Counted from the stretch's first letter, positions 8,201 to 17,609 are shown. The stretch: DNA of 64,000 nucleotides from Sulfurivermis fontis (GCF_004001245.1 NZ_AP018724.1:62001-126000), one strand, 5' to 3'. A program made the numbers and translations. The notes: a model not told the origin generated them from the sequence alone.

Positions 8201-9520
8201 TTACTGGCCGCGTGCTTGCAGGATGTGCAGGCCCTTGAGCAGGTTGAGCGCCTCGTGCAGGGCGTAATCCTTGCTCACGATTTCGGCGGCCTTGCCGTCC
8301 TTCTTGGCGTCCTTGCCGTCCTTGGTCTTCTTGCCGTTGCCATTGGCCAGGTGGCCGGACAGATCGGCCTCCTTCAGGCGGCCGTCCTCGCCGTCCTCGG
8401 TCTCCACCAGCTTGACCGCCTTGAGGGCGATGTCCGGCTCGATGCCGTCGGCCTGGATGGAGCGGCCGCCCGGCGTGTAGTAGCGCGCGGTGGTGAGCTT
8501 GATGGCGCTGTTGTTGCTCATCGGGAAGATGGTCTGCACCGAGCCCTTGCCGAAGGTGCGAGCGCCCATGATGATGGCGCGCTTGTGGTCCTGCAGGGCG
8601 CCGGCGACGATCTCCGAGGCGGAGGCGGAACCGCCGTTGACCAGCACCACCATGGGGGCGCCGTTGAGGGCGTCGCCGGGGGTGGCGGTGTAGCGCAGTT
8701 CGGCATCCTTGGCGCGTCCCTCGGTGTAGACGATCATGCCCTTGTCGAGGAAGGCGTCGGAGACCGACACGGCGGCGCCGAGCACGCCGCCGGGGTTGTT
8801 GCGCAGGTCGAGCACCAGGCCCTTCAGCTGGCCGTGTTCCTTCTTCATGTCGGAGATGGCCTTCAGCACCTGTTCGCCGGTCTGGTTCTGGAAGCTGGTG
8901 ATGCGCAGGTAGCCGTAGCCCGGTTCCAGCGACTGGAACTTGACGCTCTTCACGCGGATGATGTCGCGGGTAATGGTGAGCTTGAGCGGTTTCTGTTCGC
9001 CCTCGCGCATGATGGTGAGGGTGATCTGGGTGCCGGGTTTGCCGCGCATCATCTTCACCGCGTCGTTCAGGCTCATGCCCTTCACCGGCGTCTCGTCGAG
9101 ACGGATGATGAGGTCGCCGGCCTTGACGCCCGCCGCCTGCGCCGGGGTGTCGTCGATGGGCGACACCACCTTCACGAAGCCGTCCTCCATGCCGACCTCG
9201 ATGCCGAGACCGCCGAATTCACCGCTGGTACCCACCTGCAGCTCCTTGAATTCCTCCTGATCGAGATAGGCGGAGTGCGGGTCGAGACCGGAGAGCATGC
9301 CGCGGATGGCGCTCTCCAGCAGGGCCTTGTCGTCGGCCTCCTCCACGTAGTCGGCCTTGATCTTGCCGAACACCTCGGAGAAGTTGCGCAGCTCATCCAG
9401 CGGCAGGGGCGTCGCCTGGTTGTTGGTCCGATCGGCCAGCACGCTGCCGCCGAGCGTGAGCGACACGCCCAGTATCAGGCCGGTGGAAAGGACCAGTAGG
9501 GAACGGGTGGCTTGTTTCAT
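8201..9520 (-). CDS. ctpA: C-terminal processing peptidase, S41 family (CtpA-like)
   Basis: A 439-residue periplasmic serine protease with a signal or anchor sequence at residues 8-28, a PDZ domain around residues 95-170 (PIDDTPAQAAGVKAGDLIIR), and the S41 Ser-Lys dyad (Ser in NGGSASASEI, Lys in TFGKGSVQT). The C-terminus carries a Lys/Asp-rich linker (KKTKDGKDAKKDGK). CtpA-type proteases degrade periplasmic targets such as peptidoglycan hydrolases. The envC-like gene lies immediately upstream, so the pair probably controls cell-wall hydrolysis. Confidence 0.9.
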   Translation of the reverse strand: MKQATRSLLVLSTGLILGVSLTLGGSVLADRTNNQATPLPLDELRNFSEVFGKIKADYVEEADDKALLESAIRGMLSGLDPHSAYLDQEEFKELQVGTSGEFGGLGIEVGMEDGFVKVVSPIDDTPAQAAGVKAGDLIIRLDETPVKGMSLNDAVKMMRGKPGTQITLTIMREGEQKPLKLTITRDIIRVKSVKFQSLEPGYGYLRITSFQNQTGEQVLKAISDMKKEHGQLKGLVLDLRNNPGGVLGAAVSVSDAFLDKGMIVYTEGRAKDAELRYTATPGDALNGAPMVVLVNGGSASASEIVAGALQDHKRAIIMGARTFGKGSVQTIFPMSNNSAIKLTTARYYTPGGRSIQADGIEPDIALKAVKLVETEDGEDGRLKEADLSGHLANGNGKKTKDGKDAKKDGKAAEIVSKDYALHEALNLLKGLHILQARGQ

Positions 9521-9610
9521 TGCATGACTCCGGGTTGCCCCTGTGTTGCTCGCACCGTGTCTGGCGCGCGGGTTGCCGACGATATTACCTCAGAATGCCG
9601 CCCCCATGTG

Positions 9611-10780
9611 CTAGCGGCGGCACCAGCGGGTCGGATCCTGTGGCTTGCCGTCGTGACGGATCTCGAAATACAGACCGCTGCGCTCGTTGCCGCCGCTGGA
9701 ACCGATGCTGGCGATGGTCTCGCCGGCGCTGACCCAGTCGCCGACATCCTTGTGCAGGCTCTGATTGTTGCCGTACAGGCTCATGAAGCCGTCGCCGTGA
9801 TCGAGGATCAGCAGGTAGCCGTAGCCGCGCAGCCAGTCGGCGAAGGCGACGCGGCCGTGGGATACGGCGCGAACCGGCAGCCCTTCCTTTGCGCTCAGCA
9901 CCACCCCCTGCCAGCGCAGGCTGCCGAAACGTTCGCTGCCGAAAGATTCGACGATGCGGCCGCGCACCGGCCAGGGCAGCTTGCCGCGCAGCTGGGCGAA
10001 GGGCTTGTGGTTGCCCGGTTCGGCGGGAATGTCCTCCAGCGCCTGGGCCAGGGCCAGGATCAGCTGTTCCAGTTCCTTTTCGTCCGCCAGCAAGCCCTTG
10101 AGACGGCGGTCCTTGCTGTTCAGTTCCTGTTCCAGCTCGGCCAGCAGCCCGCTGCGTGCCGCCTGGTTCTTTTCCAGCTCCACCTTGCGCAGGCGCTGCT
10201 GTTCGCGCAGTTGGCCGAGACGCTGGCTCTCGGCCTCGATCTCGCGGCGCACCCCTTCCAGCTGCTGCACGGTTTCCAAGAGGGCGGTGATACGCTCGGA
10301 GCGGGCGCGGTTGAGGTAGTCGTAGTAGGTCAGGGCGCGGTTGAGGGTGGCCGGGTCTTCCTGATTGAGGAGGATCTTGAGGTATTCCTGCCGCCCCATG
10401 GCGTAGGCGGCGCGGATCTGCTGTTCCAGGTAGCGGCGCTGCTGGGCGATGGAGCCTTCGAGATCGGCGCGGTGCTTTTGCAGGGCGCTGAGGCGGCGCG
10501 CTTGTGCCGCCAGGCGATCATCCAGGTTACGCAGCTCCTGGCTGATGCGGGCCACCGCCTCTTCCACACCGCGCAACTCCTCGCGCAGGGCATCGTAACG
10601 GGTACGCACCTTGTTGAGCTCGCCGCGCAGGGAGGCGATGCGCTCGCGCAACTGCAGGAGTTCCGCCTCCTTGGTCTGGCGGGTGGCGGCGCGTGCGGCG
10701 GGGTCGCTGTCGCGCTGGATGGTGCCGGACGCCAGGGTCAGCGCCGGCACCAGCAGCAGGAGCAGGGCCCGGGCCCTCAC
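9611..10780 (-). CDS. EnvC-like murein hydrolase activator (degenerate LytM domain)
   Basis: A 389-residue protein with a signal peptide (residues 1-18), a long coiled coil (about 30-250, rich in Leu/Glu/Arg/Gln) and a C-terminal M23/LytM domain from about 265 ([15 protein letters not shown]). The usual HxH zinc motif is replaced in [10 protein letters not shown] and the first ligands are not conserved ([11 protein letters not shown]). It should therefore be non-catalytic and activate amidases, like EnvC. It overlaps the gpmI 3' end by 4 bp and precedes ctpA. Confidence 0.88.
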   Translation of the reverse strand: MRARALLLLLVPALTLASGTIQRDSDPAARAATRQTKEAELLQLRERIASLRGELNKVRTRYDALREELRGVEEAVARISQELRNLDDRLAAQARRLSALQKHRADLEGSIAQQRRYLEQQIRAAYAMGRQEYLKILLNQEDPATLNRALTYYDYLNRARSERITALLETVQQLEGVRREIEAESQRLGQLREQQRLRKVELEKNQAARSGLLAELEQELNSKDRRLKGLLADEKELEQLILALAQALEDIPAEPGNHKPFAQLRGKLPWPVRGRIVESFGSERFGSLRWQGVVLSAKEGLPVRAVSHGRVAFADWLRGYGYLLILDHGDGFMSLYGNNQSLHKDVGDWVSAGETIASIGSSGGNERSGLYFEIRHDGKPQDPTRWCRR

Positions 10781-12348
10781 GGCTGAGCTTCTTCCTCAGC
10801 AGGGTCGGCGGCGAGGTTGTGGCCGGTCATCTCGCTCGGGATATCCAGCTCCATCAGGCTCAGCATGGTGGGCGCGATATCCGACAGAATGCCAGGGGTG
10901 AGATTGAGTCGGCGCGGGCCGAAGTACACCAGCGGCACCGGATTGGAGGTGTGGGCAGTGTGCGGCTGGCCGGTGTCTTCGCCCACCATCTGCTCGGCAT
11001 TGCCGTGGTCGGCGGTGATCAGCATCTCGCCGCCGGCCTTTTCTACCGCCGCCACCAGGCGACCGAGGCAGGTGTCGAGGGCCTCGATGGCCTGCACGGT
11101 AGCCGCGAAGTTGCCGGTGTGGCCCACCATGTCCGGGTTGGCGTAGTTGCAGATGATGACGTCGTATTTGCCGCTCTGCACCGCCTCCACCAGGTGGTCG
11201 GTGACCAGCGGCGCACTCATCTCCGGCTTCTGGTCGTAGGTGGAGACCTGGGGTGACGGGATCAGGATGCGGTCTTCGAACTCGAACGGCTCCTCGCGTC
11301 CGCCGTTGAAGAAGAAGGTCACGTGGGCGTACTTCTCGGTCTCGGCGATGCGCAGCTGGTGCAGGCCGAGGCGGGAGACATATTCGCCGAACACGTTGCG
11401 CAGGCGCTCCGGGGGGAAGGCCACCGGGATGTCGAAGTCGGCACTGTATTCGGTGAGGCTGACGAACATGCCCAGCTTGGGTTTGCAGCGGCGCTCGAAG
11501 CAATCGAAATTCGGCTCGATGAACGGGCGGGTGATCTGGCGCGCGCGGTCGGAACGGTAGTTCATGGAGATGAGCACGTCGCCGTCCGCGAAGCTCACCG
11601 GCTTCTCGCCGGCGGGGACGATCCACGTGCCCTTGACGAATTCGTCGGTCTCGCCGCGTTCGTAAGCCATGTTCAGGGCGGTGATGGCGTCCGGCGCCTG
11701 GAACTCGGCGGCGCAGCCGGTGATCAGGTCGTAGGCGGCCTGGATGCGCGGCCAGCGGTGGTCACGGTCCATGGCGTAGAAACGGCCGATGATGGAGACG
11801 ATGCGGCCACCGCCCAGCTGATCGATCTTTTCCTGCATCAGGCGCAGCGAGCTCTCGGCACTCTTCGGCGGGGTGTCGCGGCCGTCGAGGAAGGCGTGGA
11901 CGTAAAGTTTTTTTGCCCCGCGCTGTACCGCCAGCTCGACCATGGCATGGATGTGTTCCTCGTGACTGTGCACGCCGCCGGGGGACAGCAGGCCGAGGAT
12001 GTGCACCGCCTTGTCGTTGTTCACCGCCAGGTCCACTGCATCGGTGAGGGTCTGGTTGGTGAAGAACGAACCGGTCTTGATGGCGCGGCTGACGCGGGTG
12101 AACTCCTGGTATACCACGCGGCCGGCGCCCAGATTCAGGTGGCCCACCTCGGAATTACCCATCTGACCGGCCGGCAGGCCGACTTCGGCGCCGGAGGTAC
12201 GGACAAATGTATGCGGGCACTCACTCCACAGCTTGTCCCATACCGGGGTGCGGGCACTGAGCACGGCGTTGTAATGGGGACTCTCGGAATAGCCCCAGCC
12301 GTCGAGCACGATAAGAAGGAGCGGACGGGGTCTGTGGTTCGCGGACAT
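10777..12348 (-). CDS. gpmI: 2,3-bisphosphoglycerate-independent phosphoglycerate mutase
   Basis: A 523-residue, two-metal (Mn) phosphoglycerate mutase interconverting 3- and 2-phosphoglycerate in glycolysis and gluconeogenesis. The N-terminal metal site is [13 protein letters not shown], the phosphorylated Ser is in [14 protein letters not shown], the mid-domain motif is [14 protein letters not shown], and the C-terminal ligands are [13 protein letters not shown] and [13 protein letters not shown]. The start at 12348 (MSANHRPRP) aligns with the family; the frame stays open upstream without homology. The SD is weak. Confidence 0.93.
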   Translation of the reverse strand: MSANHRPRPLLLIVLDGWGYSESPHYNAVLSARTPVWDKLWSECPHTFVRTSGAEVGLPAGQMGNSEVGHLNLGAGRVVYQEFTRVSRAIKTGSFFTNQTLTDAVDLAVNNDKAVHILGLLSPGGVHSHEEHIHAMVELAVQRGAKKLYVHAFLDGRDTPPKSAESSLRLMQEKIDQLGGGRIVSIIGRFYAMDRDHRWPRIQAAYDLITGCAAEFQAPDAITALNMAYERGETDEFVKGTWIVPAGEKPVSFADGDVLISMNYRSDRARQITRPFIEPNFDCFERRCKPKLGMFVSLTEYSADFDIPVAFPPERLRNVFGEYVSRLGLHQLRIAETEKYAHVTFFFNGGREEPFEFEDRILIPSPQVSTYDQKPEMSAPLVTDHLVEAVQSGKYDVIICNYANPDMVGHTGNFAATVQAIEALDTCLGRLVAAVEKAGGEMLITADHGNAEQMVGEDTGQPHTAHTSNPVPLVYFGPRRLNLTPGILSDIAPTMLSLMELDIPSEMTGHNLAADPAEEEAQP

Positions 12349-12380
12349 GTTCGGGTGTCGGATCGTCGTGGAATATGGGG

Positions 12381-12395
12381 TTAGACTAAGTCTAA
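12381..12395. promoter_or_regulatory. Palindrome, possible operator in the gpmI/arsR-type divergent region
   Basis: TTAGACTAAGTCTAA is a perfect 7+1+7 inverted repeat, 33 bp upstream of the gpmI start and 223 bp upstream of the ArsR-family start. Its size suits a dimeric regulator. Whether the adjacent ArsR-type protein binds it is unknown. The AT-rich stretch at 12478-12540 probably holds the promoter for the ArsR gene. Confidence 0.35.
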
Positions 12396-12617
12396 TGTGC
12401 AATATGCGGTCTCGCCCTGCCCGCCACAAGCTCCCCCGGAACCCTGTCTGCGGGGCCGCAGGTGCGAGGTAACTGTATCAATGTATTAGAATAAAACTCT
12501 TCTCAAATGGGGCTTTATTGTATATTGTTTTGCTGTGCAAAAGCAGCATCAGCGGCGGAGAAAAACAGGAAAATCATGACGCAACACAAGGTGTGCGCGA
12601 TGCCAGGTGGGGGAGCG

Positions 12618-12941
12618 ATGGCAGCAGCTGAATCGGAAAACAACGGTCTCATCACCCGTGACGAGGATATCGACCGCGCCTCCCGTTCCCTCAAGGCCAT
12701 GTCCCACCCGCTGCGCTTGAAGATCCTCTGCGTCCTGGGCGACCAGGAGGTCAGCGTGCAAGACATCGTGGATCGGGTCGGCACCTCCCAGAGCAATATC
12801 TCCCAGCACCTTGCCATCCTGCGCGACAAGGGTATCCTGTCGGCGCGCAAGGATGCCAACCGGGTCTATTACCGTGTGGAGGACAACCGCACCCTCGCGC
12901 TGATCCGCATGATGCGCGATGTGTTCTGCACCATGGGGTGA
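12618..12941 (+). CDS. ArsR/SmtB-family regulator with two cysteines (YgaV/BigR/SqrR-like)
   Basis: From ATG 12618 (SD GGTGGGGGA) the protein has 107 residues. It contains the winged HTH of the ArsR family ([21 protein letters not shown], then [21 protein letters not shown] and RVYYRV). The metal-site motif ELCVCDL is absent. Instead single cysteines lie in helix 2 (C38) and the C-terminal helix (C104), the pattern of the persulfide-sensing group YgaV/BigR/SqrR. The next genes encode DUF2892 and rhodanese proteins, the two halves of E. coli YgaP, which supports a sulfane-sulfur response. An in-frame start upstream at 12600 is possible. Confidence 0.8.
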   Translation: MAAAESENNGLITRDEDIDRASRSLKAMSHPLRLKILCVLGDQEVSVQDIVDRVGTSQSNISQHLAILRDKGILSARKDANRVYYRVEDNRTLALIRMMRDVFCTMG

Positions 12942-13009
12942 GTATTGCTTGTGTGGCGCCGCGGCCGTCCCCATTAGAGCGATTTCCCGTATCTTCAGAG
13001 GTTATCCAG

Positions 13010-13231
13010 ATGACTGTCGAACGTATCGTACGTATCGTGGCCGGTTTCTTTGTCCTGCTCAGCCTGGGCCTGGGCGTTGAAGCCAGCCCCCTCTTCCACA
13101 ACGCCAACTGGCTGTGGTTCACCGCCTTCGTCGGCCTGAACCTGTTCCAGAGCGGCTTCACCAAGTTCTGTCCGCTGGACACCATCCTGAAGAAGCTGGG
13201 CGTACCCAGCGGCGGCACGGCCTGTTCCTGA
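13010..13231 (+). CDS. DUF2892 (YgaP-transmembrane-domain-like) inner-membrane protein
   Basis: A 73-residue protein with two hydrophobic segments ([18 protein letters not shown] and [17 protein letters not shown]) followed by [14 protein letters not shown], the typical DUF2892 layout. In E. coli YgaP the same domain is fused behind a rhodanese; here the rhodanese is the next gene. CAGAGGTTATCCAG upstream provides the RBS. Likely co-transcribed with the ArsR-type regulator and part of its response. Confidence 0.8.
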   Translation: MTVERIVRIVAGFFVLLSLGLGVEASPLFHNANWLWFTAFVGLNLFQSGFTKFCPLDTILKKLGVPSGGTACS

Positions 13232-13302
13232 TCGTCATACCCCTGCCGGCGGCGCCCGCCGCCGGCTGCCTACCCTATCTCCGGCAAACCCGCGACTGAC
13301 CC

Positions 13303-13746
13303 ATGCAGCAATTCGGCCAATTCTTTTTCAATCACTGGGACCTGTTTCTGGCCCTGTTCGTAACGCTTGCCATGCTGGTCTATACCAGCTTCAGCGCCCG
13401 GCTGCGTGGCTATCAGGAAGTGCAGCCGCTGGAGGCGGTGCAGCTGATGAATCACCAGGAGGCGGTGATGCTGGACGTGCGCGAGGACAGCGAATACGCC
13501 GCCGGCCACGTACAGGACTCCATCCATATCCCGCTCGGCAAGCTGCGCGAGCGCCTGGGTGAGCTGGAGGCCTACAAAGGGCGTGCCGTGGTCGTCGGCT
13601 GTCGCAGCGGTCACCGTTCCGCCAGCGCCTGTGCCATGCTGCGTAAGCAGGGTTTCGAGAGGGTCTACAACCTGCGCGGTGGTATTCTGGCGTGGGAAAA
13701 TGCCAGCCTGCCGGTCAGCCGCGGCGGTAAGCGAAAAAAGAAGTGA
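13303..13746 (+). CDS. Membrane-anchored rhodanese-like sulfurtransferase (YibN type)
   Basis: A 147-residue protein with an N-terminal membrane helix (about residues 12-30) and a rhodanese domain (residues 40-140). The active-site loop is CRSGHRS with Cys100; the substrate-side motifs VMLDVREDSEYAAGHV and NLRGGILAWE are intact. It should carry sulfane sulfur as a Cys persulfide at the inner membrane. The order rhodanese-grxC-secB-gpsA is common in gammaproteobacteria (yibN-grxC-secB-gpsA); here trxC is added between grxC and secB. Confidence 0.88.
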   Translation: MQQFGQFFFNHWDLFLALFVTLAMLVYTSFSARLRGYQEVQPLEAVQLMNHQEAVMLDVREDSEYAAGHVQDSIHIPLGKLRERLGELEAYKGRAVVVGCRSGHRSASACAMLRKQGFERVYNLRGGILAWENASLPVSRGGKRKKK

Positions 13747-13791
13747 ACGGAACGCGAGAGCGCGATCTCGCACAACAGAGAGAGGCTCACC

Positions 13792-14049
13792 ATGGCCAAG
13801 GTTGAAATCTATTCCACCGGCAGTTGCCCTTACTGCGTTCGTGCCCGCAGCCTGCTGGAACGCAAGGGCGTGCCATACACCGAGTACCGCATCGATCTCA
13901 AGCCGGAACTGCGGCCGGAGATGGAGCGCCGCGCCAACGGTGGCTCGTCGGTGCCGCAGATATTCATCGATGACCGCCACGTCGGCGGTTGCGACGATTT
14001 GCATGCACTCGACGCCGCGGGGCAGCTGGACCCGCTGCTGAAAGGTTAG
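13792..14049 (+). CDS. grxC: Glutaredoxin 3
   Basis: An 85-residue glutaredoxin with the dithiol active site CPYC (C12, C15), the cis-Pro region SSVPQIFIDD and the GSH-binding HVGGCDDL motif. It reduces protein disulfides and glutathione mixed disulfides using glutathione. An RBS AGAGAGG precedes 13792. It lies between the rhodanese and thioredoxin 2 genes. Confidence 0.93.
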   Translation: MAKVEIYSTGSCPYCVRARSLLERKGVPYTEYRIDLKPELRPEMERRANGGSSVPQIFIDDRHVGGCDDLHALDAAGQLDPLLKG

Positions 14050-14059
14050 GTGCCATACC

Positions 14060-14494
14060 ATGAATGACGGTCTGCACGTCGTCTGTCCTCATTGCGATAG
14101 CGTAAACCGTGTCCCGCGCGACAAGCTGGGCGCCGGGGGCCATTGCGGCCGCTGCAGGCAGCCCTTGTTCACCGGCCACCCGCTCGCCCTGCGCGAAGCG
14201 AACTTTGCACAGCATCTGAGTCGCAGCGATATCCCACTGCTGGTGGATTTCTGGGCCAGTTGGTGCGGACCCTGCAAGATGATGGCGCCGGTGTTCGAGC
14301 GTGCCGCTGCCGAGCTGGAGCCCCATGTGCGCCTGGCCAAGGTCAACACCGAGGAGCAGCAGGCGCTGGCGGCGCGCTACGGTATCCGCAGCATTCCCAC
14401 CCTGATCCTGTTCAAGGGCGGCCGCGAGGCGGCGCGCATCTCCGGTGCCCTGGATCTGCAAAACCTGCTGGCGTGGACGCGGCAGCATCTGTGA
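14060..14494 (+). CDS. trxC: Thioredoxin 2 (zinc-binding thioredoxin)
   Basis: A 144-residue protein. The N-terminal zinc-ribbon extension has CxxC pairs at C9/C12 and C29/C32, and the thioredoxin domain has WCGPC (C69, C72) and the cis-Pro motif RSIPTLILF. This architecture is specific to TrxC, the oxidative-stress thioredoxin. It begins 10 bp after grxC, so the two thiol-redox genes are probably one unit. Confidence 0.93.
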   Translation: MNDGLHVVCPHCDSVNRVPRDKLGAGGHCGRCRQPLFTGHPLALREANFAQHLSRSDIPLLVDFWASWCGPCKMMAPVFERAAAELEPHVRLAKVNTEEQQALAARYGIRSIPTLILFKGGREAARISGALDLQNLLAWTRQHL

Positions 14495-14524
14495 CCGATA
14501 TCAACCCCTAGCGAAGGCTCGACC

Positions 14525-15013
14525 ATGTCCGACAACGACAACAGCACAGCCCAGAACAGCGAGACCCAGCCGCAGTTCGCCATCCAGCGCGTCTATCTGA
14601 AGGATGTGTCCTTCGAGACCCCGAACTCGCCGGCGGTTTTCGCCACCCAGTGGCAGCCCGAGGTCAACGTCGAACTCAATTCCGGCGGCACCCGCCTGGC
14701 CGATGATGTCTTCGAGGTGGTGCTCACCCTCACCGTCACCTGCAAGGCGGGCGACAAGACCGCCTATCTGGTCGAGGTGCAGCAGGCCGGCATCTTCACC
14801 ATCGCCGGTTTCGACGAGCCGACCCTGGCCGGCATGCTGGGCAGCTATTGCCCGAACATCCTGTTCCCCTATGCCCGCGAGACCATCACCAGCCTGGTGA
14901 GCAAGGGTAGTTTCCCGCAGCTGCTGCTGGCACCGATCAATTTCGACGCCCTGTATGCCCAGCATCTGGCGCGGCAGCAGAGCGACGCCGGCAAGGAAGC
15001 GCCGGTTCACTGA
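14525..15013 (+). CDS. secB: Protein-export chaperone SecB
   Basis: A 162-residue protein close to the usual length (about 155). Conserved blocks are [48 protein letters not shown] and [17 protein letters not shown]. SecB is a tetrameric cytosolic chaperone that keeps preproteins unfolded and hands them to SecA. The gene ends directly against the gpsA start (stop 15011-15013, ATG 15014), as in most gammaproteobacteria. Confidence 0.95.
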   Translation: MSDNDNSTAQNSETQPQFAIQRVYLKDVSFETPNSPAVFATQWQPEVNVELNSGGTRLADDVFEVVLTLTVTCKAGDKTAYLVEVQQAGIFTIAGFDEPTLAGMLGSYCPNILFPYARETITSLVSKGSFPQLLLAPINFDALYAQHLARQQSDAGKEAPVH

Positions 15014-16018
15014 ATGGGCCAGCCGACCATCGCCGTCCTCGGCGCCGGGTCGTGGGGTACGGCGCTGGCCATCCTGCTGGCGCGCAACGGCCTCCCCACC
15101 CTGCTGTGGGCGCGCGATGCCGCCCAGGCGGCGGCCATGCAGGCGGAGCGGCGCAATGCGCGCTACCTGCCGAACCACCCCTTCCCCGCCGGCCTGCGCG
15201 CCACGGCCGACCTGGAGGAGGCACTGGCGGCGGCGGACGACCTGCTGCTGGCGGTGCCGAGCCACAGTGCCCGCGCCACCCTGCAGGCCATCGCCCCCCA
15301 GGTCACGGCCACCACCCGCCTGGCCTGGGCCACCAAGGGCCTGGAACAGGGCAGCCGCAAGCTGCTGCACCAGGTGACGGCCGAGGAGCTGGGTAGCGAC
15401 ATCGCGCCGGCGGTGATCTCCGGGCCCACCTTCGCCCGCGAGGTGGCCGCCGGCCTGCCCACCGCCGTGACCGTCGCCTGCCGCGATGCAGGGGTGGGGC
15501 GTTATTTCGCCGCCTGCCTGCACGACACCACCTTCCGCGCCTACACCAGCGACGACGTCGTCGGCGTCGAGCTGGGCGGTGCCATCAAGAATGTGCTGGC
15601 CATCGCCGCCGGCATCGCCGACGGCATGGGCCTGGGCGCCAACACCCGCGCCGCTCTGATCACCCGCGGTCTGGCCGAGATGATGCGTCTGGGCGTGGCC
15701 CTGGGCGGACGGCAGGAAACCTTCATGGGCCTGGCCGGGCTGGGCGACCTGGTGCTCACCTGCACCGATGACCAGTCGCGCAACCGCCGCCTGGGTCTGG
15801 CGCTGGGCCGCGGCAGCGACCAGCAACAGGCGCGGCAGGAGATCCGCCAGGTGGTGGAGGGGGTGCAGACCGCCGCCGAGGTGTGGGCGCTGGCCGGTGC
15901 GATGGGGGTCGAGATGCCCATCACCGAGCAGGTGTGGCGCGTACTGCACCAGGGGCAGCCGGTGCAGGCGGCGGTGCAGGCGCTGCTGGCCCGGGAGCAA
16001 AAAGACGAGCGGGCGTAG
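15014..16018 (+). CDS. gpsA: Glycerol-3-phosphate dehydrogenase [NAD(P)+]
   Basis: A 334-residue soluble dehydrogenase that reduces dihydroxyacetone phosphate to sn-glycerol 3-phosphate for phospholipid synthesis. It has the Rossmann motif AVLGAGSWGTALA at the N-terminus, WATKGLEQGS, the catalytic Lys region GVELGGAIKNVLAIAAG and GLAGLGDLVLTCTDDQSRN. The first codon follows secB without a gap, indicating translational coupling. A hairpin terminator overlaps its stop codon. Confidence 0.95.
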   Translation: MGQPTIAVLGAGSWGTALAILLARNGLPTLLWARDAAQAAAMQAERRNARYLPNHPFPAGLRATADLEEALAAADDLLLAVPSHSARATLQAIAPQVTATTRLAWATKGLEQGSRKLLHQVTAEELGSDIAPAVISGPTFAREVAAGLPTAVTVACRDAGVGRYFAACLHDTTFRAYTSDDVVGVELGGAIKNVLAIAAGIADGMGLGANTRAALITRGLAEMMRLGVALGGRQETFMGLAGLGDLVLTCTDDQSRNRRLGLALGRGSDQQQARQEIRQVVEGVQTAAEVWALAGAMGVEMPITEQVWRVLHQGQPVQAAVQALLAREQKDERA

Positions 16019-16029
16019 CCCGCTTTTTT
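16008..16029 (+). terminator. Intrinsic terminator overlapping the gpsA stop codon
   Basis: AGCGGGC-GTA-GCCCGCT followed by TTTTT. The TAG stop (16016-16018) lies in the loop and second arm, so the hairpin is partly inside the coding region. Confidence 0.85.
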
Positions 16030-16058
16030 GTATCGACTGCCCGCACTGGCGGTGGGCG

Positions 16059-16514
16059 TCAGCGGAAACCCTGCTGCCGCCAGGCCTCGTACAGGATCAC
16101 CGCCACCGCATTGGACAGGTTGAGGCTGCGGTTGCACGGGCGCATGGGGATGCGCAGACGGTGTTCGGGCGGCAGGCTGTCGATGATCTCCTGTGGCAGG
16201 CCGCGGCTTTCCGCCCCGAACAGCAGCACGTCGCCCTCCCGATAGGCCACCGCGCTGTAGTCCTGCCGGCCGCGGGTGGTGCAGGCAAACACCCGTGCCG
16301 GCTTCAGCTCCCGTAGGAAATCCTCATAGCTGTCGTGCACCTTCAGGGTGGCGTACTCGTGGTAGTCCAGCCCGGCCCGGCGCAGGCGCCTATCGTCCAG
16401 CTCGAAACCCAGCGGGCGGATCAGGTGCAGCTGCGCCCCGGTGTTGGCGCACAGGCGGATGACGTTGCCGGTGTTGGGCGGGATCTCGGGCTGGAACAGG
16501 ACGACGTGAAACAT
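16059..16514 (-). CDS. trmL: tRNA (cytidine/uridine(34)-2'-O)-methyltransferase TrmL
   Basis: A 151-residue minimal SPOUT methyltransferase that 2'-O-methylates the wobble base of tRNA-Leu. It starts [20 protein letters not shown], with the further family motifs [22 protein letters not shown] and [20 protein letters not shown], the last forming the SAM-binding trefoil knot. The start codon is only 6 bp from the heptamer array at 16521, and no Shine-Dalgarno sequence is visible. Confidence 0.93.
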   Translation of the reverse strand: MFHVVLFQPEIPPNTGNVIRLCANTGAQLHLIRPLGFELDDRRLRRAGLDYHEYATLKVHDSYEDFLRELKPARVFACTTRGRQDYSAVAYREGDVLLFGAESRGLPQEIIDSLPPEHRLRIPMRPCNRSLNLSNAVAVILYEAWRQQGFR

Positions 16515-16520
16515 GGATGG

Positions 16521-16625
16521 AAGTGGCAAGTGGCAAGTAACAAGTTGCAAGATACTAGAAAACGCCTCTGTTCCTCTGCTTTTTTCCCGAGTATCTTGTC
16601 ACTTGTAACTTGCCATTTGTAACTG
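16521..16625. repeat. Inverted heptamer array A (AAGTNNC type)
   Basis: Five 7-bp units (16521-16555: AAGTGGC, AAGTGGC, AAGTAAC, AAGTTGC, AAGATAC) are followed by a 35-bp spacer and five units in the opposite orientation (16591-16625: GTATCTT, GTCACTT, GTAACTT, GCCATTT, GTAACTG). The arms can pair over about 35 bp with mismatches. The element fills the divergent gap between the trmL and pyrD start codons. Four similar elements occur in the window. Confidence 0.85.
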
Positions 16626-16631
16626 ACCCTA

Positions 16632-17609
16632 ATGCATACCGAAGACAAACCACTCCTCGCCGTGGACTTCTGCGGCATGAACTTCGCCTCCCCCATCGTG
16701 CTGCTGTCCGGCTGCGTCGGCTTCGGCGAGGAATACACCCGGGTACAGGGGTTTTCCAACCGCGAGGTGGGTGCCGTGTGCCTCAAGGGCACCACCCTGG
16801 AACCGCGCCTGGGCAATGCGCCGCACCGCGTCTATGAAACCCCGCAGGGCATGCTCAACGCCATCGGCCTGCAGAATCCGGGGGCGCGTTATGTGGTGGA
16901 CAAGATCCTGCCGACGCTGGACTTCGGGGAAACCCGCTTCATCGCCAACATCTCCGGCTCCACGGTGGAGGAATACGCCGAAGTGGCGCGCATCTTCGAC
17001 GACTCGCCCATCGATGCCATCGAGATCAACATCTCCTGCCCCAACGTCAAGGCCGGCGGCGTGGCCTTCGGCAACGACCCGGCCATGTCCGCCAAGGTGG
17101 TGGAGGTAGTGCGCAAGGCCACCAACAAGCCGCTCATCACCAAGTTGTCGCCCAACCAGACCGACATCGCCGGCAACGCCCGCGGCTGCATCGAGGCCGG
17201 CACCGACGCCTTCGCCGTGATCAACACCCTGATGGGCATGGCCATCGATATCGAGAGCCGCACGCCGATCCTGGGCAACAACCAGGGTGGCCTGTCCGGC
17301 CCGGCCATCAAGCCGGTGGCCCTGCTGCGCACCCACCAGGTCTACCAGGTGTGCCGCGACCACGGCATCCCCATCATCGGCCAGGGCGGCATCACCACCG
17401 CCGAGGATGCGTTGGAGTTCATCATCGCCGGCGCCACGGCGGTGGGTATCGGTACCGCGCTGTTCTACGACCCGCTGGTGTGCGGCAAGATCAACGCCGG
17501 CATCGCCGCCTACCTCAAGCGCCACGGCCTGAGCGAGGTGGCCCAGCTCACCGGTACCCTGAGCCTCAACACATCGGCACCACGCAATAACTGCTGCGGG
17601 GTGAAATAA
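16632..17609 (+). CDS. pyrD: Dihydroorotate dehydrogenase, class 1B catalytic subunit
   Basis: A 325-residue TIM-barrel flavoenzyme oxidising dihydroorotate to orotate in pyrimidine synthesis. It lacks the N-terminal membrane helix of the class 2 enzyme common in gammaproteobacteria, and its catalytic base is Cys in INISCPNVKAGG, as in class 1 enzymes. FMN-binding segments include AVINTLMGM, GGLSGPAIKP and IIGQGGI. Class 1B enzymes pair with the NAD-reductase subunit PyrK, found here at 41793-42671. The start at 16632 lies just outside heptamer array A. Confidence 0.85.
   Translation: MHTEDKPLLAVDFCGMNFASPIVLLSGCVGFGEEYTRVQGFSNREVGAVCLKGTTLEPRLGNAPHRVYETPQGMLNAIGLQNPGARYVVDKILPTLDFGETRFIANISGSTVEEYAEVARIFDDSPIDAIEINISCPNVKAGGVAFGNDPAMSAKVVEVVRKATNKPLITKLSPNQTDIAGNARGCIEAGTDAFAVINTLMGMAIDIESRTPILGNNQGGLSGPAIKPVALLRTHQVYQVCRDHGIPIIGQGGITTAEDALEFIIAGATAVGIGTALFYDPLVCGKINAGIAAYLKRHGLSEVAQLTGTLSLNTSAPRNNCCGVK

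Noticed and set aside
8108-9499. A 463-codon plus-strand open frame opposite ctpA
   Set aside because: Its Gly/Ala/Val/His-rich composition is typical of antisense shadows; ctpA on the other strand has PDZ and Ser-Lys motifs.
16521-16625. Heptamer arrays considered as CRISPR or simple microsatellites
   Set aside because: Units are only 7 bp without spacers, and the two arms are inverted, which neither CRISPR arrays nor plain slippage repeats explain.
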